From Pseudothioclava sp033100795 (GTDB lineage Bacteria; Pseudomonadota; Alphaproteobacteria; Rhodobacterales; Rhodobacteraceae): DNA of 64,000 bases. The notes beneath the pieces were generated by a model. It had not been told where the DNA came from, did no database searches, and worked only from the letters and a program-made list of their open reading frames with translations. The stretch covers positions 620,001 through 684,000 of the forward strand of contig NZ_JAWLVI010000001.1 in NCBI RefSeq assembly GCF_033100795.1. Direction: 5' to 3'. This document shows, in pieces, positions 24,282 through 32,827 of the stretch. Each line of letters begins with the position of its first letter. Positions within the stretch are counted from its first letter, which is position 1. The position numbers were made by a program, and so were the translations under genes.

Positions 24282-25016
24282 ATGGACCAGCAACCCGTCA
24301 TCATCCTCGTGCGCCCGCAGATGGGCGAGAATATCGGCGCCGCCGCCCGCGCGATGCTGAATTTCGGGCTGGACCGGATGCGCCTTGTGGAGCCGCGCGA
24401 TGGCTGGCCCAACCCCAGGGCGGTGGCGATGGCCTCGGGGGCGGCGGGAAAGGTGCTGGACCGCGCGGGCGTGTTCGACGATCTGCCCGCCGCGATTGCG
24501 GATTGCGATTTCGTCTTTGCTACCACCGCGCGCGGGCGCGAGCTGCCCAAGCCCATCTACACCCCCGAAGCCGCGATGACCGAAGCGCGCAAGCGTATCG
24601 TCGCGGGCCAGAAGGTCGGCATCCTGTTCGGTCCCGAGCGCACGGGGCTGGAAAACGACGACATCAACCGCGCCAATGCGATCATCACCGTGCCGGTCAA
24701 TCCTGCGTTCTATTCGCTGAACCTTGGTCAGGCAGTGCTGCTGACGTCTTATGAATACTCGCGCCACACGCTGGATGCGGCCCCCGTTGATCCGGGCCTT
24801 GCGGGCTTTGATCCGGCCAGCCAGACCGAGGTCGAAAAGCTGGGCGATCATTTCGAAGAGCGGCTGCAAGAGGCGGGTTTCTTCTTCCCCGAGCACAAAG
24901 CCCCGATGATGAAGCGCAACCTGCGCAACATGTGGACGCGGTTCTCGATGACGCGGCAAGAGGTGCAGACCCTCCACGGTGCCCTGCGCCAGCTTTTGCG
25001 CCCGCGCGACCAATAG
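24282..25016 (+). CDS. TrmH/TrmJ-family RNA 2'-O-methyltransferase
   Basis: This 244-residue SPOUT methyltransferase is most like TrmJ, which methylates position 32 of tRNAs. Motifs are VRPQMGENIGAAARAMLNFG at the N-terminus, GILFGPERTGLENDDI, and the knot region VPVNPAFYSLNLGQAVLL. A C-terminal helical tail ends in a HGALRQLL segment as in TrmJ. The ATG at 24282 has AGGAGA upstream. It diverges from the ThiE-like gene and precedes ctaA by 92 bases. Confidence 0.87.
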   Translation: MDQQPVIILVRPQMGENIGAAARAMLNFGLDRMRLVEPRDGWPNPRAVAMASGAAGKVLDRAGVFDDLPAAIADCDFVFATTARGRELPKPIYTPEAAMTEARKRIVAGQKVGILFGPERTGLENDDINRANAIITVPVNPAFYSLNLGQAVLLTSYEYSRHTLDAAPVDPGLAGFDPASQTEVEKLGDHFEERLQEAGFFFPEHKAPMMKRNLRNMWTRFSMTRQEVQTLHGALRQLLRPRDQ

Positions 25017-25108
25017 GCGCGCGCTATTCAAGCCCCGCCACACGCGCAATCCGCTTGAACGCCCGCCCCCCCGCGCCTAGTTTGGCAAGCGATTGAGGGA
25101 GAGCCGGA

Positions 25109-26251
25109 ATGAGCCAGAAACGCAGCATCTTCGAAGAGGTCGGCCAAGGGGCGAAACCCGCCGCGCGGCCGCAAGGCGGAATGATCGACGCGCGCCCCAA
25201 AGGTGCCCGCGCCGCAATCCGCGTCTGGCTTCTGGTTCTGTTCGCGCTCGTCTGGGCGATGATCCTTGTTGGCGGCGCGACACGGTTAACGGATTCGGGG
25301 CTTTCGATCACCGAATGGAAGCCCGTCACGGGCGCGCTCCCGCCGATGTCCGAGGCCGCGTGGTCCGAGGAATTCCAGAAATACCAGCAAATCCCCCAGT
25401 TCGAGATCATGAACCCGGATATGACCCTTGAGGATTTCAAGGGCATCTACTGGTGGGAATGGGGCCATCGTCAACTGGGGCGCGTGATCGGGCTGATCTG
25501 GGCGCTTGGGTTCTTTGGCTTCCTTGTGACGAAACGCATCCCCACCGGATGGACCCCGCGCCTTTTGGCGCTTGGGGCGCTTGGCGGGCTGCAAGGGGCG
25601 ATCGGCTGGTGGATGGTGTCCTCGGGGCTAGGTGGAGAAATGGTCTCGGTCGCCTCCTACCGGCTGGCGACACATCTGGGGCTGGCCTTTGTGATCCTCG
25701 CGCTGATTACGTGGTATGCGCTGATGCTTGGGCGGAGAGAAAGCGATTTGCTGCAATCGCGCCGCGTGGGCGAGGCCAAGCTGTTTTCGCTAAGCACGGG
25801 GGTGATGCATTTCGCCTTCCTGCAAATCATTCTGGGCGCGCTGGTCGCGGGGCTGGACGCAGGGCGCGGCTACACCGACTGGCCGACGATGGGGGGCGAG
25901 TTCCTGCCGTCCGAAGCCTTCGATCTGACGCCCGTCTGGAAGAACCTGTTTGAAAACCCCGTGCTGACGCAATTCCTGCACCGGATGGCGGGCTACGCGC
26001 TGGTGCTGTTTGCCGCCTTCGCAGCGTTCAGGGGGCGGCGCTCGGCCCATCCGAAAACCCAGACCGCGTTCTTGTGGATGGGGGCGATGCTCTTGATGCA
26101 GCTCGCGCTTGGCATCACGACGCTTGTCAATGGCGCGCCCCTGCATCTGGGGCTGATCCATCAGGCGGCGGCGGTGATCGTCTGGGTTCTGGTGATCCGC
26201 GCCCGCTTCCTTGCCCGCTATCCCCTTGTCACCTCGATCCGTGGAGCTTGA
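25109..26251 (+). CDS. ctaA: Heme A synthase (COX15/CtaA)
   Basis: This 380-residue integral membrane protein oxidises heme O to heme A for aa3-type cytochrome oxidase. It has about eight hydrophobic segments. Conserved His residues are visible in WEWGHRQLGRVIGL, TATHLGL-like RLATHLGLAF, LHRMAGY and IHQAAAV. GGATRLTDSGLSITEW near residue 55 is the family hallmark. A polar N-terminal tail of about 35 residues is typical of alphaproteobacterial (COX15-type) enzymes. It is followed after 3 bases by the carboxypeptidase gene. Confidence 0.94.
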   Translation: MSQKRSIFEEVGQGAKPAARPQGGMIDARPKGARAAIRVWLLVLFALVWAMILVGGATRLTDSGLSITEWKPVTGALPPMSEAAWSEEFQKYQQIPQFEIMNPDMTLEDFKGIYWWEWGHRQLGRVIGLIWALGFFGFLVTKRIPTGWTPRLLALGALGGLQGAIGWWMVSSGLGGEMVSVASYRLATHLGLAFVILALITWYALMLGRRESDLLQSRRVGEAKLFSLSTGVMHFAFLQIILGALVAGLDAGRGYTDWPTMGGEFLPSEAFDLTPVWKNLFENPVLTQFLHRMAGYALVLFAAFAAFRGRRSAHPKTQTAFLWMGAMLLMQLALGITTLVNGAPLHLGLIHQAAAVIVWVLVIRARFLARYPLVTSIRGA

Positions 26252-26254
26252 CCG

Positions 26255-27724
26255 ATGACCAACACCTTTGCCGACCTGATGGCCCATCAGCGCGAAACCG
26301 AGGCGCTTGCCTCGATTGCAGGGCGTCTGGGGTGGGATCAGGAAACCATGATGCCGCGTGGAGCCACCAAAATGCGCGCCGAGGAAAGCGCAGCCCTTGA
26401 AGGTGTCCTGCACGCGCGGCGCACCGACCCGCGGATCGGAGACTGGCTGGCGGTGGCGAATGCCCCCGATGATGCGGGTCAGCGCGCGCTTGACCTGATC
26501 GCGCGCAGCTACAATCGCAACACCAAGATCCCCGCGCGACTGGCCGCGGAACTGGCGCGGCTGACCTCGCTCGCGCAAGGCATCTGGGCCGAGGCGCGCG
26601 CGACGGAAACGCCTGCCGATTTCCTGCCGACACTGCAAGAGGTCGTGGCGCTAAAGCGCGAAGAGGCCGCCTGTCTGTCGACAGGTGATCTGTATGACGC
26701 GCTCTTGGACGATTACGAACCGGGCATGACAGGGGCCGAGATTTCGGCCATGTTCGACGCGATGCGCCCGCGCCTTGTGGCGCTGCGCGAGGCGGTTCTG
26801 GCGGCCGAGGCGCCCCCGGCGCTGGATCACGTCTTCCCAGAAAACGCGCAACTGCGGCTGGCGAAAATCTGTGCGACCGCGTTCGGCTATGACTGGACGC
26901 GCGGGCGGCTGGATATGGCGGTGCATCCGTTCTCGTCGGGGTCGGGCAATGACGTGCGCATCACCACGCGGATTTCCGAGACCGACCCGTTCAACTGCAT
27001 CTATTCGACGATCCACGAGGTCGGCCACGCCTGCTACGAGCAAGGCATCGATCAGGACTACCTGTTTACGCCGATGGGCGCGGGTGTCTCGATGGGCGTG
27101 CATGAAAGCCAAAGCCGGATCTATGAAAACCAGCTTGGCCGCTCGGCTGCCTTCACCGGCTGGCTGCACGGGCGAATGGTCGAGATGTTCGGCGATTTCG
27201 CCGTGAACGACCGCCAGGTTTTCCACGCCATCGTGAACCGCGTTTCGAACGGGTTCATCCGCACCGAAAGCGACGAGCTAAGCTATAACCTGCATGTCAT
27301 GCTGCGCTTCGATCTGGAGCGGGATTTGGTCGCGGGCCGGCTTGAGGTGGCCGATCTGGAAGAGGCGTGGAACACGCGGTTTGCCTCTGATTTCGGCCAA
27401 CGTCCCACGCTGCCCTCGCAAGGGTTCTTGCAAGATGTGCATTGGTCGGTGGGGCTGTTCGGCTATTTCCCGACCTATTCTCTGGGCAACCTTTACGCGG
27501 GCTGCCTGAACAAGGCGATGCGCGCGCAGGTGTCAGGCGTCGACGACGCGCTGGCACAGGGCAATGCCGCGCCTGCGACGGACTGGCTGCGCGAAGGGTT
27601 GCAACGCCACGGGGGCTTGCGCGATCCGCGCGCCACGATCGAGGCCGCCTGCGGTTTCGCGCCCACGGCAGATCCGCTTCTGGATTACCTCGAAGAGAAG
27701 TTCAAAGCGATCTACGCGCTGTAA
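26255..27724 (+). CDS. Thermostable-type carboxypeptidase (M32, carboxypeptidase Taq)
   Basis: This 489-residue soluble zinc peptidase removes C-terminal residues. The zinc motif is HEVGHACYEQG at about 256-266. HESQSRIYEN follows with the third ligand region, and IRTESDELSYNLHV is the conserved substrate-binding segment (usually RTxADELTY). The length is normal for M32. It starts 3 bases after ctaA and ends at a bidirectional terminator. Confidence 0.93.
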   Translation: MTNTFADLMAHQRETEALASIAGRLGWDQETMMPRGATKMRAEESAALEGVLHARRTDPRIGDWLAVANAPDDAGQRALDLIARSYNRNTKIPARLAAELARLTSLAQGIWAEARATETPADFLPTLQEVVALKREEAACLSTGDLYDALLDDYEPGMTGAEISAMFDAMRPRLVALREAVLAAEAPPALDHVFPENAQLRLAKICATAFGYDWTRGRLDMAVHPFSSGSGNDVRITTRISETDPFNCIYSTIHEVGHACYEQGIDQDYLFTPMGAGVSMGVHESQSRIYENQLGRSAAFTGWLHGRMVEMFGDFAVNDRQVFHAIVNRVSNGFIRTESDELSYNLHVMLRFDLERDLVAGRLEVADLEEAWNTRFASDFGQRPTLPSQGFLQDVHWSVGLFGYFPTYSLGNLYAGCLNKAMRAQVSGVDDALAQGNAAPATDWLREGLQRHGGLRDPRATIEAACGFAPTADPLLDYLEEKFKAIYAL

Positions 27725-27730
27725 ACAAAA

Positions 27731-27756
27731 GCGGGGGCCAAGCGCCCCCGTTTTTC
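27731..27756. terminator. Bidirectional terminator between carboxypeptidase and ABC ATPase genes
   Basis: The stem CGGGGGC / GCCCCCG with a 5-base loop has TTTTT on the plus side and an A-run before it (TTTTGTTT on the minus strand). It therefore serves both the carboxypeptidase gene and the converging ABC transporter operon. Confidence 0.88.
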
Positions 27757-28845
27757 TTAGCGAAACAGCACCAGCGCGCCTGGCGACCACGCGACCCGCG
27801 TGCGCGTGCCGATCTCTAGCACGGGGCGGCCAAAGACATTGCGCATCGAAATCCGCACCGGCTTTTCGACGCCATCCAGCCGCACATCGTAATAGGTCAT
27901 GTCGCCGTAATAGACGACCTCGTCGATGGTGCCCGGTGCCTCGCGGTCGTGGGGCGTCTGCCCCTCGTAAAGGATGGTCAGCGTCTCGGGGCGGAACCCT
28001 ATGCTGGCGCCCTTCCCTTCGGGTGCGGCCGAGGCTTGGGCCGCGTCGATTTCGAACCGGCCAAGGCCGGCGACCTCGATGTCATAGTGACCGTTTGCCT
28101 CGCCCAGAATATCGGCGGGCAGGAAGTTCATCACCCCGATGAAATCGGCCACGCGGCGGGAATTCGGGCGGCGATAGAGGGTCTCGGGGTCGGCAAGCTG
28201 CGCGATCTCGCCCTCGAACATCACGGCGATCCGGTCAGACATGACCAGCGCCTCTTCCTGATCGTGGGTCACCAGAACAAAGGTGATGCCAACCTCGCGC
28301 TGGAGCTTGATCAGCTCGACCTGCATCTGCTCGCGGATTTTCTTGTCCAGCGCCGACAGGGGTTCATCCAGCAGCAGAACCTTGGGCTTCAGGATCAGCG
28401 CACGCGCCAGCGCCACCCGCTGCCGCTGCCCGCCAGACAGCGCATGGGCCGCCCGCGCGCCGTAACCGCCAAGTCCCACCATCTCGAGCGCCTCATCGAC
28501 CAGCTTGTCTTTCTCCGCCTTGGAACGCGGATCGCGGCGCAGGCCAAAGCCCACATTCTGCCCCACGCTCAGGTGCGGGAAAATCGCGTAGGACTGGAAC
28601 ACCATATTGGTCGGGCGTTTGTTGGCCGGCACGTTCTCCATATGCTTGCCGTCGATCAGCACCGCCCCCGAGGAAATATCCTCGAACCCCGCGATGGTGC
28701 GCAACAGCGTGGTCTTGCCGCAGCCCGACGGCCCCAGCAGCGAGAAAAACTCGCCCGGCCGGATCTGCGCGGTGATGCCCCGCAGCGCGTGATACTCGCC
28801 ATAATATTTGTGAACGTCCTGAAACTCGATCATGGGGGTGGTCAC
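27757..28845 (-). CDS. ABC importer ATPase, PotA-like (polyamine/opine type)
   Basis: This 362-residue ATPase has Walker A GPSGCGKTT at about 38-46, signature LSGGQRQRVALARAL, Walker B VLLLDEPLSALD, and a C-terminal TOBE domain (about 280-360) that typifies PotA/FbpC-type importers. It is the last gene of a minus-strand operon with two permeases, overlapping the upstream permease by four bases (ATGA). Substrate cannot be told: polyamines are likely by family, but related systems carry opines, iron or phosphonates. Confidence 0.9.
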   Translation of the reverse strand: MTTPMIEFQDVHKYYGEYHALRGITAQIRPGEFFSLLGPSGCGKTTLLRTIAGFEDISSGAVLIDGKHMENVPANKRPTNMVFQSYAIFPHLSVGQNVGFGLRRDPRSKAEKDKLVDEALEMVGLGGYGARAAHALSGGQRQRVALARALILKPKVLLLDEPLSALDKKIREQMQVELIKLQREVGITFVLVTHDQEEALVMSDRIAVMFEGEIAQLADPETLYRRPNSRRVADFIGVMNFLPADILGEANGHYDIEVAGLGRFEIDAAQASAAPEGKGASIGFRPETLTILYEGQTPHDREAPGTIDEVVYYGDMTYYDVRLDGVEKPVRISMRNVFGRPVLEIGTRTRVAWSPGALVLFR

Positions 28846-29648
28846 AGGAAGCCTCCGCTATCCTTGGCGCCGGTCTTCTTGAGGCCGCGGCGGCGGACAT
28901 ATTCCGCAATGGTCAGAAGGACGATCGAGAGCGCCACAAGGCAGGAGCCAAGCGCCATGATCATCGGGATTTGTTTCGGGAAGCGCAGCTGCGAGAAGAT
29001 ATAGGTCGGCAGCGTGGGTTCATTCCCCGCAAGGAAAAACGCGATGATGAATTCGTCCAGCGAGATGGTAAACGCGATCAGCATCGACGAGATGATGCCC
29101 GGCAGAACCAGCGGCAGAGTAATCAGCCGGAAGGTCGACCATTTCCCCTCGCCCAGATCGTAAGCCGCCTCTTCGAGCGAGCGATCAAGCGAGCCGAAGG
29201 CGGTGTTCAGAATGGCAATCGTATAGGGTGTCGCGATCAGCACATGGCCCAGAATGACGGTAAAGATCGACAGGTTTACCCCCATCGCCAACAGCACCAG
29301 AAGCAGTGACCCACCCACGATGATCTCGGGCAGAACGAGGGGCAGCATGATCAGCCCCATGATCGGTGCCTTGCCCGGAAAGCTGAACCGGCTGCCCGCG
29401 CGAGCCGCGAAAATCCCCAGAACCGTCGCGAAGACCGAGGTCGAGCCCGCGATGATCAGCGAATTCACCACCGCATTGCGCAGCGTGTCATTGGCGAACA
29501 TCTGCTCGAACCAGCGCCCGGTAAAGCCCTTGAGCGGAAAGGCGATGATCGTGCCGTCATTAAAGGCGAAAATCGGCAAAAGCAGGATCGGCGCATACAG
29601 GAACGCCAGATAGGCCAGCGCGTAAATCCGAAGGGATGGCAGCCTCAT
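28842..29648 (-). CDS. ABC importer permease, PotC-like
   Basis: This 268-residue inner-membrane permease has about six hydrophobic segments. The EAA-type cytoplasmic loop, DRSLEEAAYDLGEGKWSTFR, docks the ATPase. FTISLDEFIIAFFLAG is typical of PotC. It overlaps the ATPase gene by four bases downstream and the other permease by four bases upstream, so all three are translationally coupled. Confidence 0.9.
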   Translation of the reverse strand: MRLPSLRIYALAYLAFLYAPILLLPIFAFNDGTIIAFPLKGFTGRWFEQMFANDTLRNAVVNSLIIAGSTSVFATVLGIFAARAGSRFSFPGKAPIMGLIMLPLVLPEIIVGGSLLLVLLAMGVNLSIFTVILGHVLIATPYTIAILNTAFGSLDRSLEEAAYDLGEGKWSTFRLITLPLVLPGIISSMLIAFTISLDEFIIAFFLAGNEPTLPTYIFSQLRFPKQIPMIMALGSCLVALSIVLLTIAEYVRRRGLKKTGAKDSGGFL

Positions 29649-30544
29649 TTCGCCCCCCTCAGATAGCGGCGGTTCATCAGCACAAACCCCACCGAGATCA
29701 GCGCCACAACCGCCATCGCCGAAATCGCGATGGCCGAGCCAAGTGGTTTGTTATCCAGCGGCAAAAGCTGCGCCTGAATCATATTGGCGACCATCGGCAT
29801 CTTGCCGCCGCCGATGAGTTCAGGCGTGACATAGTCGCCGATCGTCGGGATAAACACGATCAGCACGGCCGCCACGACACCCGGCATCGCCAAAGGCAAG
29901 GTCACGCGCGCGAAGGTGCGCAGCTTGGTTTCGCCAAGGTCCTGCCCCGCCTCCAGCAGCGAGCGGTCGATCTTTTCCAGCGCCACGAAAATCGGCAAGA
30001 TCGCGAAGGGCGCATAGGCATGGGCCAGCGTCGCGGTGATCGCGCCGACGGTATTGAGCATCTGCAGCGGGTCTTCGATCAGCCGCCCGTCGCCCATAAT
30101 CCCCAGCGATTTCAGCCCCGAATTGATCACGCCGTTATAGCCAAGGATCACCTTCCACAGAAACACCCGGATCAGATACGAGGTCCAGAACGGAATGGTG
30201 ATCAGGAACAGCCACAAAGATTTGCGCGCGGGCGAGACCTGAAACGACAGGAAATAGGCCACCGGAAAAGCCAGAACCACTGTAGCCAGCGTCACCAGCC
30301 CCGACACCAGAAGCGAGCGCAAAAGGATCGCGCGGAAGATCGGGTCTTGCCATGTCGCGAGATAGTTCCCGAAGGTAAACTCGCGGATTACCGTCAGATA
30401 GCCGTCCTTGAAAAAGGAATAGGCGAAAATCGTCAGCAGCGGCCCCGCCAGCAGTAAAATAGCGTAAATTGCGGTCGGAGAGACCAGCAAAAGGCCGTTC
30501 GCGGCCTCGGAATGCCTGAGCCGGTTGAGCCCGCTTTGCGCCAT
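29645..30544 (-). CDS. ABC importer permease, PotB-like
   Basis: This 299-residue permease is the partner of the PotC-like one. The EAA-type loop is DRSLLEAGQDLGETKLRTFA, and the segment FWTSYLIRVFLWKVILGYNG is characteristic of PotB. It begins 108 bases after the stop of the MocR-type regulator on the same strand. In most such operons a periplasmic binding-protein gene lies here, but none is present between the regulator and the permeases. Confidence 0.9.
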   Translation of the reverse strand: MAQSGLNRLRHSEAANGLLLVSPTAIYAILLLAGPLLTIFAYSFFKDGYLTVIREFTFGNYLATWQDPIFRAILLRSLLVSGLVTLATVVLAFPVAYFLSFQVSPARKSLWLFLITIPFWTSYLIRVFLWKVILGYNGVINSGLKSLGIMGDGRLIEDPLQMLNTVGAITATLAHAYAPFAILPIFVALEKIDRSLLEAGQDLGETKLRTFARVTLPLAMPGVVAAVLIVFIPTIGDYVTPELIGGGKMPMVANMIQAQLLPLDNKPLGSAIAISAMAVVALISVGFVLMNRRYLRGAK

Positions 30545-30652
30545 TCACTTCTCCCTGTCAGCCCGGACTTGTCGCCGGTTCAGCCCCGACGAAAGCACAT
30601 GGCGGGGCAGTTTGGAAGAGGGCAAGGGCGGATTGCGGGGATTTTCCTTGGT

Positions 30653-32068
30653 CTAGACCGGCAGATCGGAATGCTGGCGTTCAAGCAGGGTTTTCAGCCG
30701 GCCGATTGCCTCACGGAAGCGGTCTTCGGGCACCCCTCCCGCCATCGCGATGCGCACCGCATTGGGCGCCTGCCCGTCATGGAGCGCATATTCATCAGCG
30801 GATCGCAAGAGCACGCCTTCGGCCTCGGCCATGCGCGCAAAAAGCGACCCGCGCCAGCCAACAGGCAGACGCAGCCACAGGAACGACAACCCCGGAAGCC
30901 AGGAAATGTCTTGGTCTCCAAGAGCTTGCAGCGTCATCTGCAAGCGTCGCGCCATCTCGTCCTGCGCAGCATGGCGCAGCCGCATCGCCTCGCCCGTGCG
31001 GAACAGATGCGTGACAATATCGGTGATCGGGCGCGAGAGACCGAAATAGCTGTGCTGCGCAGCAAGACGGCCGGTCTCACCCATCCCCTCAGGCGCGACG
31101 ACAATCCCGAAACGCAGCCCCGCCGAGATGGTTTTCGACAGCGAGGTCACATGCCACGCGCGTTCGGGCGCAATCGCACGCAGGCTTGGCAGCCCCGTGA
31201 CCGGCGCAGTATAGCAGTCGTCCTCGATGATTTGCAGATCGTGCTTGCGCGCGACCTCGGCCAAAGCCTCGCGTCGTTCGGTCCCCATCCGCCCCGCGGT
31301 CGGATTTTGCGCGTCGGGCGTGACACAGACCATCTGCCCGCCGTGACGGCGACAGGCCGCATCCAGCGCCTCGGGGATCATGCCTTGATCATCAATCGCA
31401 ACGGGGGCGACTTCGGCCCGGTTCAGACGCGCGGCGTGGCGAAAACCGGGATAGGCCAGCTCCTCGACAAAGACGACCGGACGGTCACCGCGCAGGCAGC
31501 ACTGCATCGCCAGATTGATGCCGTTTTGCCCGCCGTGGGTCAGCACGATGTCCTCGGCCGAGACCAGCCCGTCAAGCGAGCAACATTCGGGGAACCACTC
31601 CAGCACCGCCTCGCGGCAATAGACGTCGCGGCGCAGGCCGGGGTATTCAAGATAATGCGCGCCAATATCGCGCGCCGCCGCCTCCATCGCCGCCGCGATC
31701 GCATTCGCCTGTCCGACATCGGGCAATTGCGGCGAGCGGAGGTCCACAATCCGGCTATCAACGTCGAACATCGACGAGGGAAAAGCATACAATGGCTCGG
31801 ATGGGCCAAGCTTGCGCGATTTTGCTGACACAAAAGTCCCGCGCCCGACGACCGCCTCAAGAAACCCCTCTTGTGTGCCAATCTGATAGGCCCGCGCGAT
31901 TGTGCCGGGCGTAACCCCTATTCTCCAAGCCAGATCTCGCACAGTGGGTAGCCGAGCCCCCGGTGCCAAGGCGCCCGAGCGGATACCTTCACGCAGCGCG
32001 CGCACCAGCGCCAGATACTTGGGGCCGGAGCGTCCGGCAAGATTTGGCTTCCAATTTGTATCAGTCAC
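30653..32068 (-). CDS. MocR-type regulator (GntR DNA-binding + PLP aminotransferase domain)
   Basis: This 471-residue fusion protein has an N-terminal GntR winged helix (about 20-85, with GARLPTVRDLAWRIGVTPGTIARAY) and a C-terminal type-I aminotransferase domain. SLSKTISAGLRFG is the PLP-lysine segment. Such proteins sense PLP-linked amino compounds and control neighbouring transport or catabolic genes. The start is GTG at 32068 with a weak ribosome site. It leads toward the PotBCA-like genes and diverges from a DUF1127 gene. Three TTTGTAT direct repeats lie in the shared control region. Confidence 0.9.
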   Translation of the reverse strand: MTDTNWKPNLAGRSGPKYLALVRALREGIRSGALAPGARLPTVRDLAWRIGVTPGTIARAYQIGTQEGFLEAVVGRGTFVSAKSRKLGPSEPLYAFPSSMFDVDSRIVDLRSPQLPDVGQANAIAAAMEAAARDIGAHYLEYPGLRRDVYCREAVLEWFPECCSLDGLVSAEDIVLTHGGQNGINLAMQCCLRGDRPVVFVEELAYPGFRHAARLNRAEVAPVAIDDQGMIPEALDAACRRHGGQMVCVTPDAQNPTAGRMGTERREALAEVARKHDLQIIEDDCYTAPVTGLPSLRAIAPERAWHVTSLSKTISAGLRFGIVVAPEGMGETGRLAAQHSYFGLSRPITDIVTHLFRTGEAMRLRHAAQDEMARRLQMTLQALGDQDISWLPGLSFLWLRLPVGWRGSLFARMAEAEGVLLRSADEYALHDGQAPNAVRIAMAGGVPEDRFREAIGRLKTLLERQHSDLPV

Positions 32069-32137
32069 AATGTTTCTCTGGAGGTTAAACCGAACGCTTT
32101 GTATGCATTGTTTATCAGAACAACCCGTTTTGTATCA
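32055..32137. promoter_or_regulatory. Direct repeats TTTGTATCA in the MocR/DUF1127 control region
   Basis: TTTGTATCA occurs at 32055-32063 and 32129-32137, with a variant TTTGTATGC at 32098-32106. MocR-type regulators commonly bind direct repeats, so these are candidate sites. The first copy overlaps the first codons of the regulator itself. Confidence 0.5.
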
Positions 32138-32160
32138 ACACTGAAAGTGACAGGTGTCCA

Positions 32161-32367
32161 ATGTCCAGCCTTTCCTTCCGCCTTCCGCTTCGCTCTGCCG
32201 CCGCTATCCCTGCGCGTCCGCAAGTCTTCGGCCGCGTTATGAAATGGGTAGACCTGCGCCGTAGCCGCTCCGCGCTGGCGCAACTGGACACCCGCCTTCT
32301 TAAGGATATTGGCATCTCTGAACAGGACGCACAAACCGAGTATGGTCGTCCGTTCTGGCAAGAATAG
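32161..32367 (+). CDS. DUF1127 small protein
   Basis: This 68-residue basic protein has the DUF1127 core at the C-terminus: an Arg-rich helix followed by LAQLDTRLLKDIGIS and an acidic end with FW. Short DUF1127 proteins in alphaproteobacteria bind RNA or act in stress, phosphate and carbon responses. The ATG at 32161 has AGGTG upstream. It diverges from the MocR regulator and has its own strong terminator, so it is a single-gene transcript. Confidence 0.88.
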   Translation: MSSLSFRLPLRSAAAIPARPQVFGRVMKWVDLRRSRSALAQLDTRLLKDIGISEQDAQTEYGRPFWQE

Positions 32368-32398
32368 GTTCCGCAGTCCCCTGTCGGACCTATTCCTG

Positions 32399-32424
32399 GG
32401 CCGGACTTACGTCCGGCCTTTTTT
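32399..32424 (+). terminator. Rho-independent terminator of the DUF1127 gene
   Basis: A perfect 8-pair stem GGCCGGAC / GTCCGGCC with a TTAC loop is followed by TTTTTT, 32 bases after the stop codon. Confidence 0.93.
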
Positions 32425-32447
32425 CTTTTAATCCGGGTAGATACAGG

Positions 32448-32702
32448 TCAGGCGCAGATTACTTCGATGGCGATCGAACGCTTTTTAAGTTCCGCATAGA
32501 TTGCCGGAAGCATCCGCGTCGCGGTCGCTGCTTTGCGCAGCGCCTCCCCCACCTGGGCCTCCGCCACCGCTTCGCTCACGCGCCAGACCATGCGCCGTGC
32601 AACCCCGTCGTCATAAACGATTTCCATTTCGCCCTGACGGCTTTTGCGCAATCCGACGAAATCGAGGCCGCCGCCCGACGTATGAAAAACTGCCTGTGTC
32701 AT
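32448..32702 (-). CDS. Small conserved-looking protein of unknown function
   Basis: This 84-residue soluble protein begins MTQAVFHTSGGGLDFVGLRK and ends in a helical KKRSIAIEVICA. A GTG at 32714 would add four residues; neither start has a clear ribosome site. Codon use looks like that of neighbouring genes. It is a single minus-strand gene with a 12-base perfect palindrome about 28 bases upstream. No family was recognised. Confidence 0.6.
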   Translation of the reverse strand: MTQAVFHTSGGGLDFVGLRKSRQGEMEIVYDDGVARRMVWRVSEAVAEAQVGEALRKAATATRMLPAIYAELKKRSIAIEVICA

Positions 32703-32729
32703 TGTTCTGGTCACTGCTTATTACAATTA

Positions 32730-32741
32730 TGGTTGCAACCA
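32730..32741. promoter_or_regulatory. Perfect palindrome TGGTTGCAACCA
   Basis: A 12-base perfect palindrome lies in an AT-richer stretch just upstream of the small gene ending at 32448. On the minus strand it is followed by TAATTGTAATAA, which could be a -10 region. It looks like a repressor operator of the LacI style, but the binding protein is unknown. Confidence 0.45.
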
Positions 32742-32827
32742 GTTGGCCATAGAGCGGCAGCGCGGGTCAATCGACAACCCGGCCCCCATACTTTCGACAC
32801 AAGCGCCTGAGTCCTTCTCGCAACAGT

